NCBI RefSeq assembly: GCF_000786655.1
Contig: NZ_JROM01000017.1
Coordinates: 1-64,000, forward strand
Direction of reading: 5' to 3'
Length of the DNA: 64,000 bases
Origin: Kocuria marina
GTDB taxonomy: Bacteria; Actinomycetota; Actinomycetes; Actinomycetales; Micrococcaceae
Part shown: positions 53,920 to 62,357 of the stretch, one piece after another
How the letters are laid out: each line of letters begins with the position of its first letter
How positions within the stretch are numbered: position 1 is the stretch's first letter
Notes under the pieces: generated by a model
What the model was told of the DNA's origin: nothing
Seen by the model: the letters and a program-made list of their open reading frames with translations, nothing else
The model's database searches: none
Position numbers and translations under genes: made by a program

Positions 53920-55044
53920 TCACTGGTTGGGCAGACGCACCGGCATGAGCAGGTACTTGTAGTCCACGCTGTCCTCGCCGTCGGGCTCGCTCTGGGCCGA
54001 GAGTACGGCCGGCTTCGGAGGGGCCGTGAACGAGAACCGGACGTAGTCGGAGTCGAACGCGTGCAGTCCCTCGGAGAGGTAGGTGGGGTTGAAGGCCACG
54101 GTGATGTCGTCGCCGTTGAGCTGGGCGTCCAGGATCTCGGAGGCCTGGGCATCCTCCCCGGTTCCCGCGTCGAGCGCGACCTGGGACTCGCTGAACGCGA
54201 GCCGCACGGGGGTGTTGCGTTCGGCCACGAGGGACACGCGGCGCACCGCTTCCACGAGTTCCGAGGTCTTCACCACGGCGGTGATCGGTGTGTGTTCCGG
54301 GAACAGCGAGCGGATCTTGGGGTACTCGCCGTCGATCAGTAGGCTCGTGGTGCGCCGGCCGCCGGACTCGAATCCCACGAGTTCCGTGTTCTGAGCGAGC
54401 GCGATGTTCACGTCACCGGAGGATCCCAGGGTCTTGGCGATGTCGTTGAGGGTCTTGGCCTTGATCAGGGCCGCCGTGGAGATCGTGGGATCGGTGGGCC
54501 GCCAGGTGAGTTCCCGCATGGCCAGCCGGTAGCGGTCCGTGGCCAGCAGGGTCATCTTCTCGCCCTCGATCTCCATGCGGATGCCCGTGAGGATCGGCAG
54601 GGTGTCGTCCTTGGACGCCGCGATGTTGACCTGTGCCACGGCGTGCGCGAACTCGTCCCCGGCCACGACGCCGGACAGGTCCGGCAGTCCGGGCAGCTGG
54701 GGGTAGTCGTCCACGGGCATGGCCGCGAGGTTGAACTTGGCGGATCGGCACGTGAGGGTGACCTTGCCGCCGTCGGCCTCGAGTTGCACGGGTGCGGAGG
54801 GCAAGGACCGGCAGATGTCCGCGAGCAGACGGCCGGAGACCAGGGTGGTGCCCTCCTCGAGGACGTCCGCGCTGATGGTCAGGCGCGCGGAGATCTCGTA
54901 GTCGAAGCTCGCGATGGACAGCGAGCCGTTCTCCGCCTTGATGAGCAGTCCGGACAACAGGGGAACGGGAGGCCGCGGTGACAGCGAACGGGCAGTCCAG
55001 GTGACTGCTTCAGCCAGTACGTCGCGCTCGACCGAGAACTTCAC
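53920..55044 (-). CDS. dnaN: DNA polymerase III sliding clamp (beta subunit)
   Basis: A 374-residue beta clamp that tethers the replicative polymerase to DNA as a homodimeric ring. It has three repeated clamp domains of about 120 residues. The C-terminal YKYLLMPVRLPNQ is the usual ending. The GTG at 55044 (VKFSVERDVLAEAVTWTARSLSPRP) is chosen because homology begins there, with GAGGGG just upstream. The 600-base gap to dnaA is oriC. Confidence 0.97.
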   Translation of the reverse strand: MKFSVERDVLAEAVTWTARSLSPRPPVPLLSGLLIKAENGSLSIASFDYEISARLTISADVLEEGTTLVSGRLLADICRSLPSAPVQLEADGGKVTLTCRSAKFNLAAMPVDDYPQLPGLPDLSGVVAGDEFAHAVAQVNIAASKDDTLPILTGIRMEIEGEKMTLLATDRYRLAMRELTWRPTDPTISTAALIKAKTLNDIAKTLGSSGDVNIALAQNTELVGFESGGRRTTSLLIDGEYPKIRSLFPEHTPITAVVKTSELVEAVRRVSLVAERNTPVRLAFSESQVALDAGTGEDAQASEILDAQLNGDDITVAFNPTYLSEGLHAFDSDYVRFSFTAPPKPAVLSAQSEPDGEDSVDYKYLLMPVRLPNQ

Positions 55045-55574
55045 GGGGTGCCCCTCTTTTGGTTCGGAACTGAAGTGTTTTGTCTGCATGGTATCCGGCC
55101 GCGGGGACGTGATCCGAACCCCCGGATCATCGGGTTCGTGCAGGATTCGCCCGTGGCGGTTCCCGGATTCTTGTAATTACAGAGATCCCGGGGACCCGTT
55201 CGGCCGGGGAGGACCGGATTTTTGTTATTCGGTCGATCTTTTCTTAAGGGGTAGAAGTGTTAATAACCCCTGTGGACTCTGTGGATAACTGCCTGCTCCT
55301 CAGCAATCCCGCGGTTCGGGGGTGTTGATCCGGTGTGGACGATTGTGGATCGCCTTGTGCGTGCCGAGTGCACAACTTCCGCGTGATTCCGCGGATTCCA
55401 CAGGCTCGCCCACCGTTGCGGGCGGGTTGTCCACCGCGGTTTGCTCGTTGTCCACAGATTTTTCCACACGGCCCCGATCGGGACTGTGCACAGCGCGTCC
55501 ACACCTCCGGATTCCCCTGTGCACGGTGGGCGCCGAGGGCAGTGGATCCGCGGGCTCGGCCTGTGGACGAATCA
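55045..55574. other. Chromosomal replication origin oriC (dnaA-dnaN intergenic)
   Basis: The gap holds DnaA boxes at 55280-55288 (TGTGGATAA, perfect), 55334-55342, 55344-55352, 55427-55435 (TTGTCCACC), 55448-55456 (TTGTCCACA, perfect), 55460-55468 (TTTTCCACA) and 55562-55570, on both strands. An AT-rich tract (about 55165-55265, with runs such as TTTTCTTAAG and GTTAATAA) lies on the dnaN side and is the likely unwinding element. Position between dnaA and dnaN is typical of actinobacteria. Confidence 0.9.
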
Positions 55575-55582
55575 CAAGAAAA

Positions 55583-55615
55583 ATGGGCCCCCGGAACCGT
55601 GTTCCGAGGGCCCAT
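55583..55615 (-). terminator. Rho-independent terminator of dnaA
   Basis: ATGGGCCCCCGGAAC pairs with GTTCCGAGGGCCCAT (one mismatch) around a 3-base loop. On the minus strand the stem is followed by TTTTTCTTGTG, giving a classic T-run, about 30 bases after the dnaA stop. Confidence 0.85.
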
Positions 55616-55644
55616 GTCCGGGTGTCGCGTGATCGGAGGGGTGC

Positions 55645-57276
55645 TCAGCCCTCGCGCGATTGTTGTTTGATCCGGTTGGTCAGTTCCGTGACCTGATCGA
55701 AGATCTGCCGGCGTTCGGCCATGAGAGTGCGGATCTTGCGGTCTGCGTGCATGACCGTGGTGTGGTCCCGCCCGCCCAGTTCCTGGCCGATCTTGGGCAG
55801 GGACATGTCCGTGAGTTCCCGCAGCAGGTACATGGCGATCTGGCGCGCGGTCACCAGCGTTCGTGTGCGGGACTTGGACTTCAGCTCGTCCAGGGTGATG
55901 TTGAAGAACGCCGCGGTCTGCCCCAGGATCGAGGCCGCCGTGATCTCCTGTCCCCCGTCATCGGTGATCAGGTCCTTGAGCACGAGCTCGGCCAGTGGGA
56001 GATCGACCGGTTGTTTGTTGAGGGACGCGAAGGCCGTGACCCGGATCAACGCCCCTTCCAACTCGCGGATGTTGGTGGAGATGTGGGAGGCGATGTACTC
56101 CATGACGTCGTCCGGGGCGTCCATCCCCTCGCTGATCGCCTTCTTGCGCAGGATCGCGATCCGGGTCTCGAGCTCGGGCGGCTGCACGTCCGTGATCAGA
56201 CCCCACTCGAAGCGGGAGCGCATCCGCTCGGCGAATCCCGTGAGCTGCTTGGGCGGCATGTCCGAGGTGATCACGATCTGCTTCTCGTGGTTGTGCAGCG
56301 CGTTGAAGGTGTGGAAGAACTCCTCTTGCGTGTGCTCCTTGCCCGCGAGGAACTGGATGTCGTCGATCAGCAGCAGGTCCACGTTGCGGTAGATGCCCTT
56401 GAAGGACGAGCCCTCGTCGTCGCGGATGGAGTTGATGAAGTCGTTGGTGAACTCCTCCGAGTTCACGTACCGCACCCGCAGTTTGGGGTAGAGCCGCTTG
56501 GCGTAGTGCCCGATCGCGTGCAGCAGGTGGGTCTTTCCGAGCCCCGAATCCCCGTAGATGAACAGCGGGTTATATGCCTTGGCGGGGGTCTCCGCCACGG
56601 CGAAGGCCGCCGCATGGGCGAACCGGTTGGACTGGCCGATCACGAAGGAGTCGAAGACGTACTTGGGGTTCAGCCGGGCCGAACTGTCCCATTCCGAATC
56701 CGCGGGGCTGGTGTCCGAACCGTTGCCGGTGCTCAGTACCTCGCGTTGTTGGGGCGCCGGCGGAGCCGCTTCCGGAACGCGTCGCGGGGGCAGGTCGTCG
56801 TAGTCGCCGGCGCCGTCGTCGTGCGCGGAGGAGGTCGGTGCGCCGGCCGTGGATCGCGGGCGGGTTTCACCCGACGGCGCGTCCCGGCCGGGAGCGGGCT
56901 GGAACGACCCGGGGGACCGTTCGGCCTCGAGCTCGTTGAGGGAGGGGATGTTGCGATCGGAGGAGCGCGCATCGGTCGCGGCGCGCGTGGTGGGCGGCTG
57001 GACCTCGAGCTCGGGGTCCACGACGAATGCCACGAGGGTGTCCGCACCCAGGACCCGACCCACGCTCTCGTCCAGGATCTCGGACATGGGGCGGTTCTGC
57101 AGGAATTCCCGCGTGGCCTCGCTCGGGACCGCGATCAGCAGCGTGGTGCCCATCAGGCCGCGGGGTTCACACACCGCGATGGTCCCGCGTGCCCGTCCCG
57201 TGACCCGCGGGTTCTCGTTCATGACGCGGACGCACTCTGCCCATTGCTCGAGCAAAGCCCTGTTGTCCTGCTGCAT
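55645..57276 (-). CDS. dnaA: Chromosomal replication initiator DnaA
   Basis: A 543-residue AAA+ initiator that binds DnaA boxes and opens oriC. Domain I is about 1-90. A long Pro/Ser/Asp-rich domain II linker (about 95-200) is typical of actinobacteria. Domain III has Walker [10 protein letters not shown] (242-250) and Walker [10 protein letters not shown] (301-309). Domain IV ends with the DNA-binding helix [18 protein letters not shown]. The start ATG is at 57276. It is separated from rpmH, which is divergent, by 450 bases containing promoters. Confidence 0.98.
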   Translation of the reverse strand: MQQDNRALLEQWAECVRVMNENPRVTGRARGTIAVCEPRGLMGTTLLIAVPSEATREFLQNRPMSEILDESVGRVLGADTLVAFVVDPELEVQPPTTRAATDARSSDRNIPSLNELEAERSPGSFQPAPGRDAPSGETRPRSTAGAPTSSAHDDGAGDYDDLPPRRVPEAAPPAPQQREVLSTGNGSDTSPADSEWDSSARLNPKYVFDSFVIGQSNRFAHAAAFAVAETPAKAYNPLFIYGDSGLGKTHLLHAIGHYAKRLYPKLRVRYVNSEEFTNDFINSIRDDEGSSFKGIYRNVDLLLIDDIQFLAGKEHTQEEFFHTFNALHNHEKQIVITSDMPPKQLTGFAERMRSRFEWGLITDVQPPELETRIAILRKKAISEGMDAPDDVMEYIASHISTNIRELEGALIRVTAFASLNKQPVDLPLAELVLKDLITDDGGQEITAASILGQTAAFFNITLDELKSKSRTRTLVTARQIAMYLLRELTDMSLPKIGQELGGRDHTTVMHADRKIRTLMAERRQIFDQVTELTNRIKQQSREG

Positions 57277-57422
57277 GAACGACTCCTGACGTGAGGTACG
57301 GGGAAGCCCCAGTTTTCCACAGACTTGTACACAGCGGTGGATAAACCTCGTGGGGGGCGGCCGCGAACCTCAGCCTAGAGCATCGTTCCGGGCTCGTCAT
57401 AGCCCGTTCGAGCCGGTGTTCA

Positions 57423-57442
57423 GAACTACAACTGTGTAGTTC
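57423..57442. promoter_or_regulatory. Perfect 8-bp inverted repeat upstream of dnaA
   Basis: GAACTACA and TGTAGTTC flank ACTG, forming a 20-bp interrupted palindrome about 150 bases ahead of dnaA. It does not resemble a DnaA box. It may bind a regulator of dnaA or rpmH. Confidence 0.45.
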
Positions 57443-57570
57443 CCACCTGGGGATAACTCGCTCCGCCGGGGTTTGATCCGGCGCTTTTCCACATGCTCCC
57501 GGGAGGCGGTGTACACACCTGTGGAGGGACGCGGCTGCCCGCCGGACCGCCGATCGTAGTGTGCGGCAAT

Positions 57571-57599
57571 TTGACCGGTGTGGCCCTTTTGACTACTGT
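57571..57599 (+). promoter_or_regulatory. Probable rpmH promoter
   Basis: TTGACC (57571-57576) and TACTGT (57594-57599) are separated by exactly 17 bases and precede rpmH by about 125 bases. The match to housekeeping sigma consensus is good for actinobacteria (TTGACN and TAnnnT). Confidence 0.65.
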
Positions 57600-57724
57600 G
57601 AATCAGTCTTGTGCGTGTAGGATTGCGATTTCTGCGTGTCCGCATGCCCCCAAATACGTACCGCGTGCGTCCCCTGTGATCCGTCGCAGTTGGCGCGCCG
57701 TTGTCCAACCTCGTGGAGTGACTA

Positions 57725-57862
57725 ATGCCCAAGCGGACTTTCCAGCCCAACAACCGCCGCCGCTCTCGCAAGCACGGCTTCCGTGCTCGCATGCGCACCC
57801 GTGCCGGCCGCGCCATCATCGGCGCCCGCCGCAGCAAGGGCCGCGCCAGCCTGTCGGCCTGA
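57725..57862 (+). CDS. rpmH: 50S ribosomal protein L34
   Basis: A 45-residue, very basic ribosomal protein of the large subunit. It starts [20 protein letters not shown], the universal L34 start, and ends GRASLSA. It heads the rpmH-rnpA-yidD-yidC-jag-rsmG cluster, divergent from dnaA across the dnaA promoter region. Confidence 0.97.
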   Translation: MPKRTFQPNNRRRSRKHGFRARMRTRAGRAIIGARRSKGRASLSA

Positions 57863-57890
57863 TTCATCGTCAACTCGCGAGGTTCGCATC

Positions 57891-58232
57891 GTGTTGCCCA
57901 CCAGGCATCGGATGCGGACCTCGGCGCAGTTCTCAGACACCGTACGTTCCGGCGCCCGCAGTGGCCGCCGGAACGTCGTCGTATCCGTGCGAAGCACCAC
58001 GGAGCAGGCGTCCCGCGTGGGGTTCATCGTCTCCAAGGCGGTGGGTAACGCCGTGGTCAGGAACAAGGTCAAGCGCCGCCTGCGTGAACTCGCTGCCGTG
58101 ACCGTCCGCGAACACCCGGCCGGGCTCGACGTCGTCGTCCGCGCTCTGCCCGCGGCCGCCGCGGCAGGGTGGGACGAACTGGGGCGTGACTACCGCGACG
58201 CCCTGCATGCCGCGCTGCGCAAGGCGCGATGA
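57891..58232 (+). CDS. rnpA: Ribonuclease P protein component
   Basis: A 113-residue basic protein that assists the RNase P RNA in cutting tRNA 5' leaders. The start is GTG (VLPTRHRMRTSAQFSDTVRSG). The conserved RNR helix is seen as VGNAVVRNKVKRRLRELAA. The start lies 28 bases after rpmH, the usual coupling. Confidence 0.93.
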   Translation: MLPTRHRMRTSAQFSDTVRSGARSGRRNVVVSVRSTTEQASRVGFIVSKAVGNAVVRNKVKRRLRELAAVTVREHPAGLDVVVRALPAAAAAGWDELGRDYRDALHAALRKAR

Positions 58233-58299
58233 CCTCCCCGTTGCGCACGCGACGGATGCCGTAACGTTGCCTGTACAGAGTCGAGAAGGAGGCCCGCAC

Positions 58300-58737
58300 G
58301 TGACATCACGTCCGTCTCCTGAGCAACTCCTCTCGCGCGCGCCGCACGAGTACAACCCCGGCGGTGGCCTCGTGCGCACCGTCAAGCATCTTCCGCAGAA
58401 TCTCTGCATCGCCCTGCTCAAGCTCTACCGCACGATCGTCTCCCCGCTGTACGGGGACGTGTGCCGGTATTTCCCCTCCTGTTCCGCCTACGCGCTGGAG
58501 GCGTTCACCGTGCACGGCGCGGTGCGCGGACTCGGACTGAGCGTCAGACGTCTGCTGCGCTGCCACCCGTGGGCGGCCGGCGGGATCGACAGGGTCCCGA
58601 GCGGCGGTCGGGAGTTCCCCTCCATGGCCTCGACCCCCAAAATCGTTCTGCTCAACCACCCGAACCTCGTGCGCGACCACGTGCGCGACTGCCCGGCCCG
58701 TGACGACCACGCGGCTCAAGGAGCCAACGCTCGATGA
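58300..58737 (+). CDS. yidD: Membrane protein insertion efficiency factor YidD
   Basis: A 145-residue protein. The family core is LCIALLKLYRTIVSPLYGDVCRYFPSCSAYALEAFTVHGAVRGLGLSVRRLLRCHPWAAGGIDRVP, containing the conserved Cys residues. It is longer than the usual 70-100 residues because of an N-terminal and a 40-residue C-terminal extension. It is thought to help YidC-dependent insertion. A GTG start follows AGGAGG by 8 bases. The stop overlaps the yidC start (ATGA). Confidence 0.92.
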   Translation: MTSRPSPEQLLSRAPHEYNPGGGLVRTVKHLPQNLCIALLKLYRTIVSPLYGDVCRYFPSCSAYALEAFTVHGAVRGLGLSVRRLLRCHPWAAGGIDRVPSGGREFPSMASTPKIVLLNHPNLVRDHVRDCPARDDHAAQGANAR

Positions 58738-59717
58738 ACTTCTTCGACATCATTCTCTTCCCCTTCAGGTGGATCGTCTCCGCCGTGCTGTGGGTGTTCC
58801 ACGAACTGTTCACCACCATCGGGATGGACCCGGCCTCCGGTGTCACCTGGGTACTGTGCATCGTGGGCCTGACCCTGGTCATGCGTACGCTGACCATCCC
58901 GCTGTTCCTCAAGCAGATCAAGTCCATGCGCGGCATGCAGGAGCTGCAGCCGGAGATGGCCAAGCTGCAGGCCAAGTACAAGGGCAAGAAGGACCAGCTC
59001 TCCCGCCAGGCCATGGCCGAGGAGCAGATGGCCCTGTACAAGGAACACGGTTCCAACCCGTTCGCGGCGTGCCTGCCGATCATCGTGCAGATGCCCATCT
59101 TCTTCGCGCTGTTCCAGGTGCTGCGTTCGGTCCCGCAGGCCGCCCAGAACAGCGAGTCCATCCACGTCCTCACGCCGCAGCTGGTCCACCAGTTCAATGA
59201 CTCCACGATCTTCGGTGCTCCCCTGTTCTCCACCCTGATGCAGCCGGGTGCGGGCAACCACACGGCCACCATCGTGCTGGCGATCGTCATGATCGTGGCC
59301 ATGTGTGCCACGCAGTTCATCACGCAGAAGCAGCTGACTGCGCGCAACATGAGCGATGCCGCCAAGGAATCGCCCATGTACCGTCAGCAGCAGATGATGC
59401 TCTACCTGTTCCCGCTCATCTTCGCGATCGGTGGCATCAACTTCCCGCTGGGTGTGCTCATCTACTGGACCGTCTCGAACCTGTGGTCCATGGGCCAGCA
59501 GTGGTGGGTCATCCGCAACAACCCCACCAAGGGGTCCCAGGCGGAGCGTGAACTCAACGAGCGCCGTGCGGCCAAGGGCCTGCCCCCGGTGGGCATGACC
59601 AAGAAGGAGCACGAGGAGAAGCTCGAGGAGCAGCGTGAACGCGCGGCGGCGGGCCAGCGTCAGCAGCCCGTGTCCAAGAAGCGCCAGAAGCAACAGGCCA
59701 AGAAGAAGAACGGCTGA
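58734..59717 (+). CDS. yidC: Membrane protein insertase YidC/Oxa1
   Basis: A 327-residue membrane insertase with five helices. It lacks the large periplasmic domain of proteobacterial YidC, as in other Gram-positive forms. GVTWVLCIVGLTLVMRTLTIPLFLKQIKSMRGMQELQPEMAKLQAKYKGKKDQLSRQAMAEEQMALYKEHGSNPFAACLPIIVQMPIFFALFQVLR is the Oxa1 core, with the conserved Arg in TM1. The Lys/Gln-rich C-terminal tail (KKEHEEKLEEQRERAAAGQ onward) is expected to bind ribosomes. Confidence 0.96.
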   Translation: MNFFDIILFPFRWIVSAVLWVFHELFTTIGMDPASGVTWVLCIVGLTLVMRTLTIPLFLKQIKSMRGMQELQPEMAKLQAKYKGKKDQLSRQAMAEEQMALYKEHGSNPFAACLPIIVQMPIFFALFQVLRSVPQAAQNSESIHVLTPQLVHQFNDSTIFGAPLFSTLMQPGAGNHTATIVLAIVMIVAMCATQFITQKQLTARNMSDAAKESPMYRQQQMMLYLFPLIFAIGGINFPLGVLIYWTVSNLWSMGQQWWVIRNNPTKGSQAERELNERRAAKGLPPVGMTKKEHEEKLEEQRERAAAGQRQQPVSKKRQKQQAKKKNG

Positions 59718-59730
59718 GAGGTCGCACCCG

Positions 59731-60273
59731 ATGAACGACATCGACGAACAGCAGCAGCTGCCCTCGCAGGACGCGTCCGCCGACGCGCAGACCTCCGAGC
59801 TCTCCCCCCTCGAGGAGGAGGGTGAGATCGCCGCGGACTACATCGAGGAACTCCTCGACACCGCGGACATCGACGGCGACATCGACATCGAGGTCCGCGA
59901 CGGCCGCACGTACGTCTCCGTGGTCGCGGAGGACGGAGACGACTCCCCGCTGCGGGAGCTCGTGGGCGAGAACGGTGAGACGGTCGAGGCGCTGCAGGAA
60001 CTCGCGCGGCTGTCCGTCCTCAGCGCCACGCAGCGGCGCAGCCGGTTGATCCTGGACATCGCGGGGCACCGTGACGAGCGGGCCTCGGAGCTGCGCGAGA
60101 TGGCGCAGGACGCCGTGGCCAAGGTCGAGTCCGAGGGCGGCAGCGTGCACCTGCCCCCGCTGTCCCCGTACGAGCGCAAGATCGTCCACGACGCCGTCGC
60201 GGACGCCGGTCTGGTCTCCGAGTCCGAGGGCGACGGCGCCGGGCGCCACATCGTGGTCTCGGCGGCTCAGTGA
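59731..60273 (+). CDS. jag: Jag/KhpB RNA-binding protein (KH-R3H)
   Basis: A 180-residue protein with an acidic N-terminus, a KH-like domain (IAADYIEELLDTADIDGDIDIEVRDGRTYVSV to ELVGENGETVEALQELARLSV) and a C-terminal R3H domain (DERASELREMAQDAVAKVESEGGSVHLPPLSPYERKIVHDAVAD). The Jag_N domain found in Firmicutes is missing. It probably binds RNA in a complex with KhpA. It lies between yidC and rsmG, 13 bases after yidC. Confidence 0.92.
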   Translation: MNDIDEQQQLPSQDASADAQTSELSPLEEEGEIAADYIEELLDTADIDGDIDIEVRDGRTYVSVVAEDGDDSPLRELVGENGETVEALQELARLSVLSATQRRSRLILDIAGHRDERASELREMAQDAVAKVESEGGSVHLPPLSPYERKIVHDAVADAGLVSESEGDGAGRHIVVSAAQ

Positions 60274-61001
60274 CCGTGTCGCGTTCCACCCCGCACCCCG
60301 GCGCGTCCGGGCAGGACAGGAACGGGTCGGGCGGCGAGGGCGCGTCGCGTCCCGCTCCCGAGCCCCAACCGGCCCCCGAGCTCGGTGAGCACGAGGCCGC
60401 CGCGCGCACGATCTTCGGTGACCGCCTCGACCTGGCGCGGCGCTACACGGAGCACCTGGCGTCCTCGGGCATCGTGCGTGGACTGATCGGTCCCCGTGAG
60501 GCCCCGCGACTGTGGGAACGCCACGTACTCAACTGCGCGGCGGTGGAGAGCCTGATCCCGCGGGACGCTCACGTCGCGGACGTGGGCTCGGGGGCCGGCC
60601 TTCCCGGCCTGTGCCTCGCGATCGCCCGGCCCGACCTGTCGATCACGTTGATCGAGCCGCTGGAGCGCCGTGTCACGTGGCTCGAGGAGATCGTGGCGGA
60701 TCTCGGCCTGGACAACGTCCGTGTGCTGCGGGCGCGCGCCGAACAGGCGAAGGACGAGGTGGGCCCGGTGGATGTGGTCACGGCCCGAGCCGTCTCCGCG
60801 CTCATCGGTCTGGTGGACATCACCCTGCCGCTGTTGAAGGGCTCGGGTGAACTGCTCGCGCTCAAGGGACGTTCCGCCCAGGACGAGCTGCGCAAGGCGA
60901 GCAAGAAGTTCAATCGTTACGGGGTCCGGTCCTCGGAGGTCGTGACCGTGGGCGAGGACCTCCTGGAGGAACCCACCACGGTGGTCCGGCTCGTGCTGTG
61001 A
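60270..61001 (+). CDS. rsmG: 16S rRNA (guanine527-N7)-methyltransferase
   Basis: A 243-residue SAM-dependent methyltransferase modifying G527 of 16S rRNA; loss of this enzyme gives low-level streptomycin resistance. The SAM-binding motif I is HVADVGSGAGLPGLCLAIARPDLSITLIEP. TARAVSALIGLVDITLPLLKGSGELLALKG is the second typical block. The first 35 residues are variable. The start GTG overlaps the jag stop (GTGA). Confidence 0.94.
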   Translation: MTVSRSTPHPGASGQDRNGSGGEGASRPAPEPQPAPELGEHEAAARTIFGDRLDLARRYTEHLASSGIVRGLIGPREAPRLWERHVLNCAAVESLIPRDAHVADVGSGAGLPGLCLAIARPDLSITLIEPLERRVTWLEEIVADLGLDNVRVLRARAEQAKDEVGPVDVVTARAVSALIGLVDITLPLLKGSGELLALKGRSAQDELRKASKKFNRYGVRSSEVVTVGEDLLEEPTTVVRLVL

Positions 61002-61073
61002 GTCCGTCGTTGCCGGTGCGGCCTTGTCGATAAGCTACTGGGAGCACCGCACCAGTCACGGAAGGGACAGTCG

Positions 61074-62123
61074 ATGACCGAGCCGGAACGGCCCACCGCA
61101 GGACGTACCCGTGGACACGACTTCGGACTGCCGCCTGATCCGATTTCGCAATCAAAAAAAGTTGTTCCTGATCGCGGACGCCATGTTTCACGTGAAACAG
61201 ACGGTCAAGCAGGAGTGACGGCACAAGACGCGGTGGCGGATACCGCCCTGGGGAGGAAACTCGTGGAAGAGAACAAGCGCCGCGCCAAGCTCAAGAACGT
61301 GCACCTGGACCGCCCCGACAACACACGCTACATCACCATCAGCAATCAGAAGGGTGGTGTGGGGAAGACCAGCACGTCGGTCAACCTCGCCGTGGCGCTC
61401 GCTCAGCAGGGCCAGAACGTGATGGTCGTTGACAACGATCCGCAGGGCAACGCCTCCACCGCACTCGGGATCCCCCACGGTGCAGATGCGGACTCCGTCT
61501 ACGACGTGCTCATCGACGAGGTGCCGGTGGCCGAGGTGGTCAAGGAATCCCCCGAGGTGTCCAACCTGTGGGTCCTCCCGGCGACCATCGACCTTGCCGG
61601 CGCCGAGATCGAACTCGTGTCCGTGGTGGCTCGTGAACAGCGCTTGCAGCGGGCTCTAGCGGAATACGCGACGGCGCGAGAGGAGCAGGGACTCCCCCGA
61701 CTGGACTACGTGTTCATTGACTGCCCGCCCAGCCTCGGGTTGCTCACGATCAACGCGTTCGTCGCGGCGACCGAGGTGCTGATCCCCATCCAGTGTGAGT
61801 ACTACGCGCTCGAAGGGCTGAGCCAGCTGCTCAACAACATCACCATGATCCAGAAGCACCTGAATCCGAAGCTCGTGGTGTCCTCCATCCTGCTGACGAT
61901 GTACGACGGGCGGACCAACCTGGCGTCGCAGGTGGCCGACGAAGTCCGGCAGCACTTCCCTAAGGAGGTCATGGAGACCATGATCCCCCGGTCGGTGCGT
62001 GTCTCGGAGGCGCCAAGCTATCAGCAGAGCGTCATCACCTACGACCCCAGCTCCACCGGAGCGCTGTCGTACCTGGAGGCTGCGGCTGAACTGGCCAGCC
62101 GCGGATCCGGTGCGGCCAAGTAG
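61074..62123 (+). CDS. parA: Chromosome-partitioning ATPase ParA (Soj)
   Basis: A 349-residue Walker-type ATPase that drives origin segregation with ParB. The deviant Walker A KGGVGKT is at 93-99 (TISNQKGGVGKTSTSVNLAVAL). VFIDCPPSLGLLTINAFVAA is Walker B, and the C-terminal Arg-rich region binds DNA. The first 80 residues are an extension containing HVSRET (37-42), encoded by an in-frame perfect parS site. GAAGGGA precedes the ATG. It is followed by a terminator-like parS palindrome. Confidence 0.95.
   Translation: MTEPERPTAGRTRGHDFGLPPDPISQSKKVVPDRGRHVSRETDGQAGVTAQDAVADTALGRKLVEENKRRAKLKNVHLDRPDNTRYITISNQKGGVGKTSTSVNLAVALAQQGQNVMVVDNDPQGNASTALGIPHGADADSVYDVLIDEVPVAEVVKESPEVSNLWVLPATIDLAGAEIELVSVVAREQRLQRALAEYATAREEQGLPRLDYVFIDCPPSLGLLTINAFVAATEVLIPIQCEYYALEGLSQLLNNITMIQKHLNPKLVVSSILLTMYDGRTNLASQVADEVRQHFPKEVMETMIPRSVRVSEAPSYQQSVITYDPSSTGALSYLEAAAELASRGSGAAK
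61184..61199. other. parS site inside parA
   Basis: Perfect TGTTTCACGTGAAACA within the parA coding sequence. It encodes part of the HVSRET peptide of the N-terminal extension. Confidence 0.95.
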
Positions 62124-62220
62124 ATAGTTCCTGGACCGCGAACCAAACTAGTCCCCACGCTGCGCGTACGAGGCTCCGGGGACGTCAGGTCCTAAAACGC
62201 GGTGCCGTTTAGTTCTCCCC

Positions 62221-62262
62221 ACGAGGGCCCCGATGTTTCACGTGAAACATCGGGGCCCTCGT
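62221..62262. terminator. 42-bp perfect palindrome: terminator and parS combined
   Basis: Both 21-base arms are exact reverse complements, from ACGAGGGCCCCGATG at the left edge inwards. The central 16 bases (62234-62249) are a perfect parS. An ATTT tail follows on the plus strand. As RNA it would form a stable hairpin about 100 bases past the parA stop, able to end the parA transcript. As DNA it is a ParB-loading site. Confidence 0.7.
62234..62249. other. parS site between parA and parB
   Basis: Perfect TGTTTCACGTGAAACA at the centre of the 42-bp palindrome at 62221-62262, the only non-coding parS within the parAB cluster. Confidence 0.95.
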
Positions 62263-62357
62263 ATTTAAGGTGCACGGTTGCCACCGGTGAATGGGTCATA
62301 TGAACGATCCGTTGTTGACTACGATGGACACACCATCATCACCGGGAGGAAATCATC

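Larger units (their letters stand above)
57277..57724. other. dnaA-rpmH divergent intergenic region
   Basis: A 450-base gap containing the promoter regions of both dnaA and rpmH. Partial DnaA-box matches occur near 57312 (TTTTCCACA) and 57337 (GTGGATAAA), consistent with dnaA autoregulation. It also holds a perfect inverted repeat at 57423-57442 and a good rpmH promoter at 57571-57599. Confidence 0.6.
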
